A stretch of 64,000 nt of DNA from JBFMFH01 sp040752275 (GCA_040752275.1 JBFMFH010000127.1:1-64000); one strand, 5' to 3'; positions 14,889 through 24,056 are shown, counted from the stretch's first letter. Notes: generated by a model from the sequence alone, not told the origin. Numbers and translations are program-made.

Positions 14889-15763
14889 GCGTGGCCTCCG
14901 ATGGTCGTGTGCAAGCCCCTCGCGCGAAAGCACGCGGCCAGAACATCGAGATGTTCAGGCGCCGGCGACGTTGTGCCGTGCAGGGCATAGTCCTTCCCTG
15001 CCCGGGCGAACTTCGCTTCGCCGATCGAATGGTAGGGGAGCAGGTCCACCTGTCGAATTGAGGGCAATCGCTTCACATACGCCGCCGTCGCCTCGAGATT
15101 CGCCCCATCGTCATTGACGCCGGGAATCACCGGAATCCGGACCCAGACACTGCGGTGGTCCGCGGTCAGCTTCTCGAGGTTCTCCAGAATGACGTGATTC
15201 GAGACGCCCGTCACCGCACGGTGGCGCGCCTCGTCCATCAGCTTCAGGTCGTAGAGCACCAGACTGGCCTGCGACGCGGCGGACTCGAGGTCCTGCCACT
15301 TCGCGAAGCCGCACGTGTCGAGCGCCGTGTGCACCCCCTCGGCACGCAGCCGTCGCATCGACTCGGTCACGAAGGCGGCTTGCATCAAGGGCTCCCCTCC
15401 CGAGAAGGTGACGCCGCCACCGGACTGCTCGAAAAACGGACGATCGCGCAGCACCGCCGCAACCAGTGTGGCGGGGTCCATGACTCGACCGACGTGCTGG
15501 AGCGCCCCGGTCGGGCACGCGTCCACGTCGTCGTCTCCGCGTCCCCGCACGACGGGATTCGCCAGTTCGTTCTCGCTGCAGTGCCCGCAACGCATACACC
15601 GGCTGAGGATCCGGACGTACTCGATGCGCGGGTCCTGGCTCTCCGGGTTGTGGCACCACGCGCAGTTCAGCGGGCAGCCTTTCATGAAGACCGTCGTCCG
15701 GAGGCCGGGGCCATCGTGGAGCGAGAAGCGCTGCACGTTGAAGACGAGGCCGGTCGGCGTCAC
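14885..15763 (-). CDS. glycyl-radical enzyme activating enzyme (radical SAM)
   Basis: 292 residues from a GTG start. It generates the glycyl radical on the downstream enzyme using S-adenosylmethionine. Cys30/Cys34/Cys37 (CPLNCAWC) bind the radical-SAM cluster. A Cys-rich insert (CMRCGHC...CPTGAL) at ~55-85 would hold an extra Fe-S cluster, as in activases of non-PFL enzymes. GGVTFSGGEPLMQ is the SAM-binding GGE motif. It overlaps both neighbours by four bases (GTGA with gntR, ATGA with the enzyme), so all three are translationally coupled. Confidence 0.9.
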   Translation of the reverse strand: MTPTGLVFNVQRFSLHDGPGLRTTVFMKGCPLNCAWCHNPESQDPRIEYVRILSRCMRCGHCSENELANPVVRGRGDDDVDACPTGALQHVGRVMDPATLVAAVLRDRPFFEQSGGGVTFSGGEPLMQAAFVTESMRRLRAEGVHTALDTCGFAKWQDLESAASQASLVLYDLKLMDEARHRAVTGVSNHVILENLEKLTADHRSVWVRIPVIPGVNDDGANLEATAAYVKRLPSIRQVDLLPYHSIGEAKFARAGKDYALHGTTSPAPEHLDVLAACFRARGLHTTIGGHA

Positions 15764-16500
15764 GTCCCCCTCTCCGTCTCTGCGGCCTGACCGGCGAAGT
15801 AGTACGCGCGGACGAACGGCTCCTGGACCCGGAAGGACCAGTGCACGTCCTGGATATGGCCGGCTGCCTCGGCAATCCGGCCGTGCTCCAACAGGCGCAC
15901 GAAGTCCTCGTGCTCGACGACCGAGTGCTGCTCCCAGGCCTGGAGCATGCCTTCGCGGCGTGGCCAGTCGTAGAGGCGCTGCTTGAGGAGGTGGACCTGC
16001 GCCACCAGGCGCGCGTTGTCGCTGCGCCGCAGGTAGGTGTCGTGGAAGGCGAGGTTGGCCACGTAGTAGCGGTCGAAGTCGCGGGCGGCAACGGCGTCGG
16101 CCATTTCGGCGTCCAGAGCGCGCATCCGGGCGAGGTCGTCGGGGCCGAGGGTGTGACCAACGTGTTTGAGGGCGGCCGATTCGAGCGCGCCGATGATCTC
16201 GTAGAAGTGCCGGATGTCGTCGAGCGTCAGTGGGTTGATGCGAAATCCGCGGCGCGGCAGCACGGCGACGAAGCCTTGGGACTCGAGTTGGAGCAGGGCT
16301 TCACGCAGCGGGGTCCGGCTGACGCCCAGGCTGGCGGCAAGCTCGTTGAGGTCCAAGAAGGCGCCGGGCTGGAGGCCGCCTCGGGCCATCTCGGCGCGGA
16401 GGACGTCGTAGACCTGCTCGCGCAAGGGGCGGGTTTGGAGGGCAGGGGTGCCCGGGGCCCGATTCGGGCTGGTGGGAGGCGAGCCACGTGAGGCAGGCAT
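15760..16500 (-). CDS. GntR-family (FadR/FCD) transcriptional regulator
   Basis: 246 residues. A winged-helix domain lies at ~25-95 (LREQVYDVLRAEMARGGLQP, LAASLGVSRTPLREALLQL). An FCD effector-binding domain follows at ~100-225 with the usual metal-ligand spacing (AFHDTYLR, EHEDFVRLLEHG). First gene of the operon with the activase and glycyl-radical enzyme, so it probably responds to that enzyme's substrate. An imperfect inverted repeat and a -10-like TATATT touch its start codon, suggesting autoregulation. The N-terminal ~25 residues are Pro-rich and unconserved. Confidence 0.88.
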   Translation of the reverse strand: MPASRGSPPTSPNRAPGTPALQTRPLREQVYDVLRAEMARGGLQPGAFLDLNELAASLGVSRTPLREALLQLESQGFVAVLPRRGFRINPLTLDDIRHFYEIIGALESAALKHVGHTLGPDDLARMRALDAEMADAVAARDFDRYYVANLAFHDTYLRRSDNARLVAQVHLLKQRLYDWPRREGMLQAWEQHSVVEHEDFVRLLEHGRIAEAAGHIQDVHWSFRVQEPFVRAYYFAGQAAETERGT

Positions 16501-16520
16501 CAGATATCTAATATATCAGA
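16500..16520 (-). promoter_or_regulatory. inverted-repeat operator and -10 at the gntR start
   Basis: AT-rich imperfect palindrome, 8 of 10 half-site positions matching (TCAGATATC / its complement), directly against the gntR ATG and including a -10-like TATATT (16510-16515, minus strand). It is a good candidate for the GntR binding site controlling the operon. Confidence 0.5.
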
Positions 16521-16658
16521 AGCCTCCTGGTTGTGCGCAGCCGACGTCTCGATGACCGCGGCGCCAGCTCCGGGGCACGTTCGGCGCGGGCGCTGCAGCG
16601 AGGACGACGATCGCGGGTCGCGGCCGTGGAAGAACTCCTTCACCCGAATCGGAGGCGC

Positions 16659-18131
16659 CTACCGCGCCGTCTGCATCGCCTGCGCAACCTTGGCGACCTC
16701 CTCCCACACGCGGAGGAGATTGCCGCTCCAGAGCTTGCCGACCTGTTCTTCGGTGTAACCGCGGCGCACCAGCTCGAGGGTGACGTTGAACGACTCGGCC
16801 GCGCTGTTCCAGCCGTCGACGCCGCCGCCGCCATCGAAGTCCGACGAGATGCCGACATGGTCGATGCCGACGAGTCTCACCGCGTAGTCGATGTGATCGA
16901 CGAAGTCCCTCACCGTGGCGCGGCCAGCCGCCGGCCACTTGGCGTCGATGTCGGCAAGGCGCTGCTCATATTCGGCCCGGCGCTCAGGTGGCAACTGGGC
17001 CAGTATCGCAGTTCCCCGGCCGCCGCCGCCCCGGCCCGCACCGCGGCCGCCCGCCGGGGCATCCGCGCTCTCGACCGGGCAGGGGGGAACAGTCGGCCTC
17101 GGCGCGGCAGCGGCACCCCCGGCAGGCGGAGCACCTGCACGACCGGCGGGGACGCCGGGCTGGGCCGCCGTGCTTCGTCCGCCTCCCGCGCCCTGCCCGC
17201 GGCCGCCCCCGGGCAGAAACTCCGCCCGCAGTCTCGCCAGCGCTTCTGAGCGCTCGGGCGGATCGGCCTTCACGTAGGACGACAAGGCCACCATCTGGGC
17301 CACGCCGCCGTTCTTCTTCAGCGCGAGCAACTGCTCATCGTCAAGATTCCGGCTGTGGTTGGCGAGCGCGCGGACGGACGAATGCGAGGCGATGATCGGG
17401 GCCTTCGAGATGGCAAGCGTCTGCATCATCGAGGCCTTCGACGGGTGCGAGATGTCGATCATGATCCCGAGGCGGTTCAGCTCGGCAATGACCTCCTTCC
17501 CGAGCGGCGACAGGCCATTCCACTTCCACCCTTCGCGCTCGCCGGTGTTCGAATCCGAGAGCTGGCTGTGGCCGTTGTGCGCCAGTGACAGGTAGCGGCC
17601 GCCACGATCGTAGAACTCCTTGACACGCCTGATGTCCTCCCCAATCGGATAGCCGTTCTCGATCCCGATGACGGCGACACGCTTTCCCTCCGCGACCAGG
17701 CGTCGCACATCGGCAGGCGTCAGCGCAAGCGCGATCCGGTCGGGAGCGATCTCCTCCGTGAGCCGGTGGATCGCCTCGAACTTCGCGATGGCCTGGCGGT
17801 ACGCATTGTCGTAGCCCTCGGGGGTGAGCGGCCCCTGCCCCACATAGACGATCATGAACGAGACGTCCAAGCCGCCGTCGGACATCTTCGGCAGGTTCAC
17901 CTGGTTGGTGAGCCGCATGGTGTAGTTGCAGTCCGGCGTGAAGTAGTTCGTATTGATGTCGTTGTGTGTGTCGAGCGTGATCGCCCGCTCGTGAATGGCC
18001 TTCGCGCGAGCCACGAGCGCCGGGTCGGCGGCCGCCGGCCCGGCGGCCACACCCTGACCCTGCGCGTGGAGCGCGGTCAGCAGGAACGCGAAGGCAAAGG
18101 TGGCGGCAGCGCGGCGAGTGCGGACGGACAT
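16659..18131 (-). CDS. exported M19 membrane dipeptidase (renal dipeptidase family)
   Basis: 490 residues with a signal peptide (TFAFAFLLTALHAQG). LDTHNDIN gives the zinc His/Asp pair, IENGYPIG the bridging Glu, ISHPSK and ASHSSVRAL the later His ligands, and GIDHVGISSDFDGGGG the closing Asp region. It hydrolyses dipeptides. Between residues ~300 and 375 there is a Gly/Ala/Pro-rich insert (GGGRGQGAGGG, PAGGAAAAP, GGRGAGRGGGGRG) not present in typical family members. The start at 18131 has AGGAGG six bases upstream; 18158 would be the longer alternative. It precedes the gntR operon on the same strand. Confidence 0.85.
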   Translation of the reverse strand: MSVRTRRAAATFAFAFLLTALHAQGQGVAAGPAAADPALVARAKAIHERAITLDTHNDINTNYFTPDCNYTMRLTNQVNLPKMSDGGLDVSFMIVYVGQGPLTPEGYDNAYRQAIAKFEAIHRLTEEIAPDRIALALTPADVRRLVAEGKRVAVIGIENGYPIGEDIRRVKEFYDRGGRYLSLAHNGHSQLSDSNTGEREGWKWNGLSPLGKEVIAELNRLGIMIDISHPSKASMMQTLAISKAPIIASHSSVRALANHSRNLDDEQLLALKKNGGVAQMVALSSYVKADPPERSEALARLRAEFLPGGGRGQGAGGGRSTAAQPGVPAGRAGAPPAGGAAAAPRPTVPPCPVESADAPAGGRGAGRGGGGRGTAILAQLPPERRAEYEQRLADIDAKWPAAGRATVRDFVDHIDYAVRLVGIDHVGISSDFDGGGGVDGWNSAAESFNVTLELVRRGYTEEQVGKLWSGNLLRVWEEVAKVAQAMQTAR

Positions 18132-18181
18132 GGCGACCTCCTGGAAAGGACTCCCCACTATAGCAGGCGAGAGGTGCCCCC

Positions 18182-18202
18182 GAATCCCGACTCCCGGTTC
18201 TC
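18182..18202. repeat. short degenerate GAATCCC heptads
   Basis: Three 7-base units (gaatccc, gactccc, ggttctc) in the gap between the sugar isomerase stop and the dipeptidase start. Reverse complement of the GGGATTC class. Confidence 0.45.
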
Positions 18203-19163
18203 AGGCCCAATACGCCTCTCCTGCCCGCTCCGTGATGACGATATCCCTCAGAAACGCGATCGCCTTCTTCAGCCCCTCCGTGCCGGACATCAGACTGTCT
18301 TCGTGCTCGATGCTGAGCACGTGATCGTAGCCCACCAGGCGGAGAGTGCTCACGATCGCCTTCCACACGTGGGCACCGTTGCCGTAGCCCACCGTCCGGA
18401 AGATCCACGAGCGCTCCAACTCGCGCGTGTAGGACTTCGCGTCGAGCACGCCGTTGACGCTGATGTTGGCTGCGTCGAGCTTGCAGTCCTTGGCGTGGAC
18501 GTGCAAGATGCCGTCGCCGATCGCCCGGATCGCCGCCACGGGGTCGGCTCCCTGCCAGAAGAGGTGCGAGGGGTCGAAGTTGCAGCCAATCACCTTCGGG
18601 GCGATGGAACGGAGCCGGTTCATCGTCTCCGCGTTGTAGACGGCGAAGTTCGGGTGCATCTCGATGGCCACGCGGACGCCGGCCTTCCGGCAGCGCGCCG
18701 CAGCCTGCTTCCAGTACGGCCCCACGCGCTGGCGCCACTGCCACTCGAGAGCCTTGGCGAACTCCGGCGGCCACGGCGACACGATCCAATTCGGCGTGAC
18801 GCTTCTCGCATCCGCCCCGGGGCACCCGCTGAACGTGATGACGGTGCTGACGCCCAGTTTCGACGCGAGCTCGACCGTCTGCTCAAACACGCGGTGGTGG
18901 ACCCTCGCGGTCGGCGCGTGCGGGTGCAGGGGATTGCCATGGCAGCTCAGGGCGCTGATCGTCAGGCCTCGCCTCTTGATGGCCTCGGCGAACGCCTTGA
19001 GCCGGCGTTCACTCGCCAGCAGCGTCGCCGGTCTAGCATGGGCGTCGCCCGGATAGGCGCCGGTGCCAATCTCGATGGCCTCGAGGCCGAGTTCGACGAT
19101 GAAGTCGAGCGTCTCCTCGAACGGCTTGCTCCCGAACAGGACGGAAAAGACTCCGAGCTTCAT
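18201..19163 (-). CDS. sugar phosphate isomerase/epimerase (xylose-isomerase-like TIM barrel)
   Basis: 320 residues, AP-endonuclease-2/xylose-isomerase-like barrel. MKLGVFSVLFGSKPFEETL and LGLEAIEIGTGAYPGDA are the first strands; VAIEMHPNF, GCNFDPSHLFWQG and HVHAKDCKL carry the metal-binding Glu, Asp/His and His/Asp residues, and LSIEHED the last Glu. It overlaps the upstream Gfo/Idh gene by four bases (ATGA), a common pairing in which the two enzymes convert an unusual sugar or inositol by oxidation and isomerisation. Substrate not predictable. Confidence 0.85.
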   Translation of the reverse strand: MKLGVFSVLFGSKPFEETLDFIVELGLEAIEIGTGAYPGDAHARPATLLASERRLKAFAEAIKRRGLTISALSCHGNPLHPHAPTARVHHRVFEQTVELASKLGVSTVITFSGCPGADARSVTPNWIVSPWPPEFAKALEWQWRQRVGPYWKQAAARCRKAGVRVAIEMHPNFAVYNAETMNRLRSIAPKVIGCNFDPSHLFWQGADPVAAIRAIGDGILHVHAKDCKLDAANISVNGVLDAKSYTRELERSWIFRTVGYGNGAHVWKAIVSTLRLVGYDHVLSIEHEDSLMSGTEGLKKAIAFLRDIVITERAGEAYWA

Positions 19164-20293
19164 GCGATCCCCTTCACGCGCGCCCATCGCCTCGTCCGTG
19201 AGGACCGTTCGATGGCGTCGAGCACCCGCTGATTCATCACACCGTCGCGGAAGTTCGGCGACGGCAGTTTCCGGCTGGCCACGGCCTCGAGCAGGTCGAA
19301 CACGGTGTGCGTGAACGTGTGCTCCCACCCGATGATGTGACCGGGAGGCCACCACGCGCCAACGTGCGGGTGCGCCGCCTCGGTCACCAAGACGGTCCTG
19401 AACCCGCGGACCTCCGGCGGATCGGATTCGAAGTACACCTCCAGCTCGTTCAACCGCTCGAGGTCGAACGCCAGGCTGCCAAGACTGCCATTGATCTCGA
19501 ACCGGTTGTAGTTCTTCCGGCCCGGCGCCAGCCGGGTGGCCTCGATCGCGCCGATGGCGCCGTTCGCGAACCGCACCGCGGCCACCGCCGCATCGTCGAC
19601 GGTCACGCGCCCGCGGCGCTTCGGCGCGTCGGGCAGTGGCCGCGTCTTGATGAATGTCTCCGTGGCGCCGGCCACTTCCGCGATCTCGCCGACGAGCATC
19701 CGCGCCAGATCGACGACATGCGAGCCGATGTCGCCCAAGGCCCCGGAACCGGCCTGATTCCTGTCGAGACGCCAGACGAGCGGAAAGGCCGGATCGGTGA
19801 TCCAGTCCTGCAAGTAGGTGCCGCGGAAGTGCCGGACCTTCCCGATACGCCCGTCCTTGATGAGCTCCCTGGCCAGCGCGACAGCCGGCACGCGGCGGTA
19901 GTTGTGGCAGATCATGTGGGGCACGCCCGCGCGTTCGACGGCCGCCAGCATCCGCTCGGCGTCCCTCACGGAGTTGGCCAGAGGCTTCTCGCACAGGACG
20001 ATCTTCCCCGCCTCCGCGGCAGCGATGGCGATCTCGGCGTGGCTGTCGCCGGGCGTGCTGACATCCACGACGTCGATGTCGGGACGGGAAACGATGGCAC
20101 GCCAGTCGGCTGAAGTTGTCTCCCATCCATACGCGCGCGCCATGGCACGCACCTGCTGGCGATTGAGGCCGCAGATGGCCTTGAGACGCGGCGTCAGGCG
20201 CGGCGCGAAGAAGGCCGTCACCTGCCGCCAGGCGTTGCTGTGGGCCTTGCCCATGAACCCGGCGCCAATGAGTGCGATGTTGAGGTCGGACAT
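19160..20293 (-). CDS. Gfo/Idh/MocA-family NAD(P)-dependent oxidoreductase
   Basis: 377 residues. N-terminal Rossmann fold with IALIGAGFMGKAH and the family motif CEKPLAN at ~98. The C-terminal alpha/beta domain holds GALGDIGSHVVDLARML with the catalytic Asp/His. It oxidises or reduces a sugar or cyclitol using NAD(P). No signal peptide, so cytoplasmic. Translationally coupled to the sugar isomerase. The intergenic heptad array at 20313 lies immediately upstream. Confidence 0.88.
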   Translation of the reverse strand: MSDLNIALIGAGFMGKAHSNAWRQVTAFFAPRLTPRLKAICGLNRQQVRAMARAYGWETTSADWRAIVSRPDIDVVDVSTPGDSHAEIAIAAAEAGKIVLCEKPLANSVRDAERMLAAVERAGVPHMICHNYRRVPAVALARELIKDGRIGKVRHFRGTYLQDWITDPAFPLVWRLDRNQAGSGALGDIGSHVVDLARMLVGEIAEVAGATETFIKTRPLPDAPKRRGRVTVDDAAVAAVRFANGAIGAIEATRLAPGRKNYNRFEINGSLGSLAFDLERLNELEVYFESDPPEVRGFRTVLVTEAAHPHVGAWWPPGHIIGWEHTFTHTVFDLLEAVASRKLPSPNFRDGVMNQRVLDAIERSSRTRRWARVKGIA

Positions 20294-20312
20294 TGGGGGA
20301 TTCTACTTCAGG

Positions 20313-20347
20313 GGATTCGGGATCTGGGATTCGGGATTCGGGTCCCC
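20313..20347 (+). repeat. GGGATTC heptad array
   Basis: Five in-phase units: gggattc, gggatct, gggattc, gggattc, gggtccc. Five GGG runs with 4-base loops fit the G3-N(1-7) quadruplex pattern on the plus strand. It lies between the membrane spermidine-synthase-like gene and the oxidoreductase it precedes. Confidence 0.85.
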
Positions 20348-20405
20348 CTCCACGCCCCCGGTCGCAGGGCCGGGGCGACAAGGTCCAGCAGCGGTGCGGC
20401 AACCG

Positions 20406-22418
20406 CTACGGCGCCGTCACACGTCGCCCGGCGAGAGCGGCGACGTAAAACGCGGCCACGAGCACGAGCAGGAACTGGAAGCCCATCAACAGCGACAGGT
20501 ACTCGCACACCCCGCCGGCCATGGCCCCGAGCAGGTTGGCGCCGTAGTCGATGGTGACATCCGGCGAGCGCTTGATGCTCGACCCGAACAGCAGGCCGGC
20601 GCAGTAGATCGGGCTGAACACGAGCAGGCTGTACACCACCGACTCGCCGAGGCGACTCTCGAAGCCGATCGTGCCGACGGGCACGACGTAGTTGACCGCC
20701 AGCAGCGCGAGCAGGATCGTTCCAACGAGACGCGGCCGGCGAACCTCGACAAGGGCCACCGTCCAGTTCGCCAGGAGCGCCATCACCAGCACCGCGGCAA
20801 TCGTGAGCGAGGCCACCACCCACGTCGATCCCCACAGCAGTGCGAACTGGATGATGGACTTCGTCTCGAGCAGCATGAAACCGGCGCCCAGGAAGAAGAA
20901 CTCCCACGACCACCGCCGCACCGCACCCCGGACCACGCCGAACACGGACACGAACGAGACGATGAGGATCACCGCTAACACCGACGTGTAGTGCGACGGC
21001 AGGTGTGGCTCGCGCATGTAGAGAAACGGCCAGTTGTCGGTGGCCGGCACGATGGCGCGGTCCCGTTCGTGACGCACCGGCGGTGCCAGCGGCGATCCCT
21101 GGTTGTAGGCAGTCACCTCGGAGGGCGGCGCGGGATAGCCGGACAGCATCTGAAGGCGGGGACCGACCACCAGGACGCCGAGCTGGTCCTTGGCCGGATG
21201 CACATAGACCATCGGCTCATCCCCAAAGGCCTCCGCCGCGGTGTTCGCCAGCCGGTCCACCAGCCACGGCTCGCGGAAGTAGTTGTAGACGACGAGGGCG
21301 CCCTCCGGCTTCAGCACGTCCCGCACCGCACGAAACGACTCTTCCGTGAACATGTAACTCTCGAGACGCACGCCCGAGAACGCCGACTGCACTGTCAGGG
21401 AATCGATCAGGGCGAACACGACCAAGTCGTACTTCTTCCTCGTCGTGCGCAGGAAGTGCCGCGCGTCGTCGGTGACGGGATGGACGCGGGGGTCCGAGTA
21501 CGGGCGATCCGGGTGCCCCGTCTGGCCCAGGCGCAGGATGGCCGGGTCAATCTCGACCGCATCCACCCGCGCCACCCCGTGGCGCAGCGCCGCCGCCACG
21601 TCCGTCCCCGATCCAGCCCCCAGAATGAGCACGTCGACGAACGTGTCGCCGAACACCATGTAGGGCCACTGGTAGAAGTACTCCTTCGTCCCGACCGGGG
21701 CCATGGACTGGTGCCAGATGTTGTTGACCTCGAGCACCGTCTCGAAGCCCTGGTGCTTGACGGTGATCTTGTAGTAGGGCGACCAGATCGTGCCCCGCTG
21801 CATGTCGGCTGCCAGCCACACCGACGCCGCCAGGCACGTGACGCCGATCACCCCCGCGACGCTCCACCTGGCGCCTCTCAGGAACGGCGCGGCCGCGACG
21901 AGGGCGACGATGAACCACGTGCTGGGCCGAGCTTCGAGCCATGAGGCCACGGCAAACGCCCCGACGCCGGCGAGGCTGCCAGCCAGATTGATCGTGTAGG
22001 CGCGCAGGGGCGGCAGCGCGGCCATCTCGCCGGCCATGCGCTGCGCAAGGGCCACGAAGAGCGCCGCCACGCCCACGAACAGGATCGGCAGCAGCAGCGT
22101 GGTCTCGACGGCCGTCACCGCCTCGCTCGTGCCGCTGGTGAAGTAGATGCTGCCGGGTGCGTCAATCCGAACCTCGAGCCTGAGGAAGTACACGACGGCG
22201 ACGACCGCCAGCAGCAGCAGCGGGTGCCAGGCAAACAGCGCCCGGCGATGGCGGCCGAGCAGCGCGCCGATGCCGATGCCCAGGAACGATGCCAGCAGAA
22301 TGAAGTTCGAGAAGTAGGAGAGCAGCCGGATCTGCGCGGGCAGCCACCGGATCAACGCGACTTCGAGGAACAGGACCAGGAACGACGACAGGAAGACACG
22401 TCGCGGCGCCGTGAGCAT
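20406..22418 (-). CDS. membrane-embedded spermidine-synthase-like protein
   Basis: 670 residues. About seven membrane helices in the first 210 residues, a soluble spermidine-synthase-like methyltransferase fold at ~215-460 (VLILGAGSGTDVAAALR, VDAVEIDPAIL, VTDDARHFLRT, YDLVVFALID), then six or so helices at the C-terminus. The GAGSGTD and EIDP motifs bind the aminopropyl donor in true spermidine synthases. No polyamine genes are nearby, so the product is uncertain. Translation probably starts on a leaderless mRNA: a -10 TAGAAT ends six bases before the ATG. Confidence 0.75.
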   Translation of the reverse strand: MLTAPRRVFLSSFLVLFLEVALIRWLPAQIRLLSYFSNFILLASFLGIGIGALLGRHRRALFAWHPLLLLAVVAVVYFLRLEVRIDAPGSIYFTSGTSEAVTAVETTLLLPILFVGVAALFVALAQRMAGEMAALPPLRAYTINLAGSLAGVGAFAVASWLEARPSTWFIVALVAAAPFLRGARWSVAGVIGVTCLAASVWLAADMQRGTIWSPYYKITVKHQGFETVLEVNNIWHQSMAPVGTKEYFYQWPYMVFGDTFVDVLILGAGSGTDVAAALRHGVARVDAVEIDPAILRLGQTGHPDRPYSDPRVHPVTDDARHFLRTTRKKYDLVVFALIDSLTVQSAFSGVRLESYMFTEESFRAVRDVLKPEGALVVYNYFREPWLVDRLANTAAEAFGDEPMVYVHPAKDQLGVLVVGPRLQMLSGYPAPPSEVTAYNQGSPLAPPVRHERDRAIVPATDNWPFLYMREPHLPSHYTSVLAVILIVSFVSVFGVVRGAVRRWSWEFFFLGAGFMLLETKSIIQFALLWGSTWVVASLTIAAVLVMALLANWTVALVEVRRPRLVGTILLALLAVNYVVPVGTIGFESRLGESVVYSLLVFSPIYCAGLLFGSSIKRSPDVTIDYGANLLGAMAGGVCEYLSLLMGFQFLLVLVAAFYVAALAGRRVTAP

Positions 22419-22424
22419 CCCGCT

Positions 22425-22430
22425 ATTCTA
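22425..22430 (-). promoter_or_regulatory. -10 box of a leaderless transcript
   Basis: TAGAAT on the minus strand, exactly six bases before the ATG at 22418. It separates the gene from the GNAT gene only 28 bases upstream. Confidence 0.55.
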
Positions 22431-22446
22431 TCCGCCCGGCAAGCCG

Positions 22447-23700
22447 TCAGCCGATCTCGCGTGCCGCCCGCCAGTCGGAACCCAGGATCGACCAGAGATC
22501 ATCGTCCACGAACTCGGCACCTCGCGGGAACGAGCCGCGCAGACGCGCCTCGCGCATGGCGCCCAACTTGCGCAAGGCGCCCATGCCCGCCTGGTTCGTC
22601 GCGCTCGTACGCGCTTCGAGGCGGTGCAGCCCCATGGTGTCGAAGGTGAAATCCAGGACGAGGCGCATCGCGGCGGGAAATACCCCGGTCCCCCGGCAAC
22701 TCCGCGCCAGGAGCACGCCCATGTCCGCGACGGCCGCCTGGCGTTCGAGGCACCGGACCTGCACAAGCCCGACCGGATCCGGACTGTGGTTGGTGAGAAT
22801 GGCGAAGCTGACCGCCCGGCCCCGCGTGCGTTCCTGTTTCGCCCACGCGATGTAGCGGTTGAACGCCTCGACCGTGGTCGTGGGCGGGTTGATGCAGGCC
22901 CGAATCTCGTCCGGCGTGAACGTCTTCAGCAGCGCGCGAGCGTCGCCGGAACGGACCTCCCGCACCGTCACTCCCGCTCGGCTGGCAGAGGGCGGCGTCT
23001 GGGTCCAGGGCGGCGGGGGGTCGTCCGTGTCGTGCTTGGCCGGTTCGGGCGGCGCCTCCGGTCTCGATACGACACCAAGGCCCAGGCGCACCGGCGCGTG
23101 CGCGCGGTCCATCCACTCGGGTCCGAGAATCGACCACAGGTGCTGATCGACCAAGGCATCGCCCGCCGGCCAGGATTCTCGCAGCCGCCCTTCGAGGGTC
23201 GCTTCGAGGTCCCCCAGCAGTTCGGCTTCTCGAACCGTCATCGTGCGGACCTCGAGGCGATGCAGGCCGAGGTAGCGGAACGCGAAGTCGAAGGCCTCCC
23301 GCAAGACACCAGCGGGCAGGAGGCCGTCCCACGTCGGGTCGTCGAAGACGAAGGATGCGTCGGCGATGCGGAACGCTGCGTCGATGCGTCGCAGGCGAAT
23401 CATGCCGATGATCGGATCACCGCCCCCGACCGCGACGCCGTACGCCAGGCCGCGGCCAGCCGCGCGCTCGGCCTGCAACCAGGCGATCAGGCGAGCACTC
23501 TCCCCTTCGGTGCGAGGTACGGTCGCTGTCACCGGCCAGATGGGCTGCGTGGCAGCCAGCCGGGCGAGGACGGGCGCGTCGCGAGGGTGCACCTCCCTGA
23601 GGTCCGCACCGGGCCCGAGCAGGGTCGGAAGGCAGACCTGCCAGGAGGTCCGGTCGCCCGGTCCGGACGGCGGTCGCCGATGTCCTCCCACTCGACCCAT
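22447..23700 (-). CDS. tandem GNAT acetyltransferase (two RimJ/RimL-type domains)
   Basis: 417 residues made of two GNAT domains (~35-195 and ~235-410) joined by a Pro-rich linker. Each repeats the same pattern: LHRLEVRTMTVREAELLGDL with LRESWPAGDALVDQHLWSIL in the first, LHRLEARTSATNQAGMGALR with LRGSFPRGAEFVDDDLWSIL in the second. The second keeps a better acetyl-CoA loop (CRGTGVFPAAM); the first (WDGLLPAGVL) is degenerate. It probably acetylates a protein or small-molecule amine. The first ~25 residues are basic and unconserved, so the start is uncertain; ATG 23700 is used. Confidence 0.8.
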   Translation of the reverse strand: MGRVGGHRRPPSGPGDRTSWQVCLPTLLGPGADLREVHPRDAPVLARLAATQPIWPVTATVPRTEGESARLIAWLQAERAAGRGLAYGVAVGGGDPIIGMIRLRRIDAAFRIADASFVFDDPTWDGLLPAGVLREAFDFAFRYLGLHRLEVRTMTVREAELLGDLEATLEGRLRESWPAGDALVDQHLWSILGPEWMDRAHAPVRLGLGVVSRPEAPPEPAKHDTDDPPPPWTQTPPSASRAGVTVREVRSGDARALLKTFTPDEIRACINPPTTTVEAFNRYIAWAKQERTRGRAVSFAILTNHSPDPVGLVQVRCLERQAAVADMGVLLARSCRGTGVFPAAMRLVLDFTFDTMGLHRLEARTSATNQAGMGALRKLGAMREARLRGSFPRGAEFVDDDLWSILGSDWRAAREIG

Positions 23701-24056
23701 CGACACTACCTGCGGGGCCGGGCGCCAGAGGGACGACCGGCGTGATCGTAGCGGGGCGCTCTACCGGATCGCCGGCGAAGCGCACGTCCCGGAACGTCCT
23801 GCAAGAGACGCTCCGGGACCAGAGGAGTCTATTTCGGGCGGGTTCCGATGGCAAGACTCGACTGGGTCCCGACATGGCCTTCGGTGTGTCTCGGAACCGG
23901 GCACCGTGTGTGCGGAAACTGGACTCGGTCCCATCACTCGTGAGGGACGAAGAAGCCCCGGGCGGTCCGTCAGGCGACCGCCGGGCCCCCATCCGGCTGT
24001 CACCCCGGAACCGACCGGGGCCATCTGGGCACGGCCCCGCAAATCGGGCTGCTTGG
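23701..24056. other. intergenic gap rich in short hairpins
   Basis: About 350 bases. It contains CCGGGCGGTC / GACCGCCGGG around 23962-23987 (one mismatch) and CCCCGG-n6-CCGGGG around 24004-24021, plus several GGTCCC/GGGACC words. No T-runs and no coding frame I believe. The hairpins sit just after the stop of the small membrane protein gene (minus strand) and may end its transcript. Confidence 0.45.

Noticed and set aside
18201..20402. Fusion of oxidoreductase and sugar isomerase (733 codons)
   Set aside because: The upstream part is out of frame with the true Gfo/Idh gene; the isomerase has its own ATG overlapping the Gfo/Idh stop.
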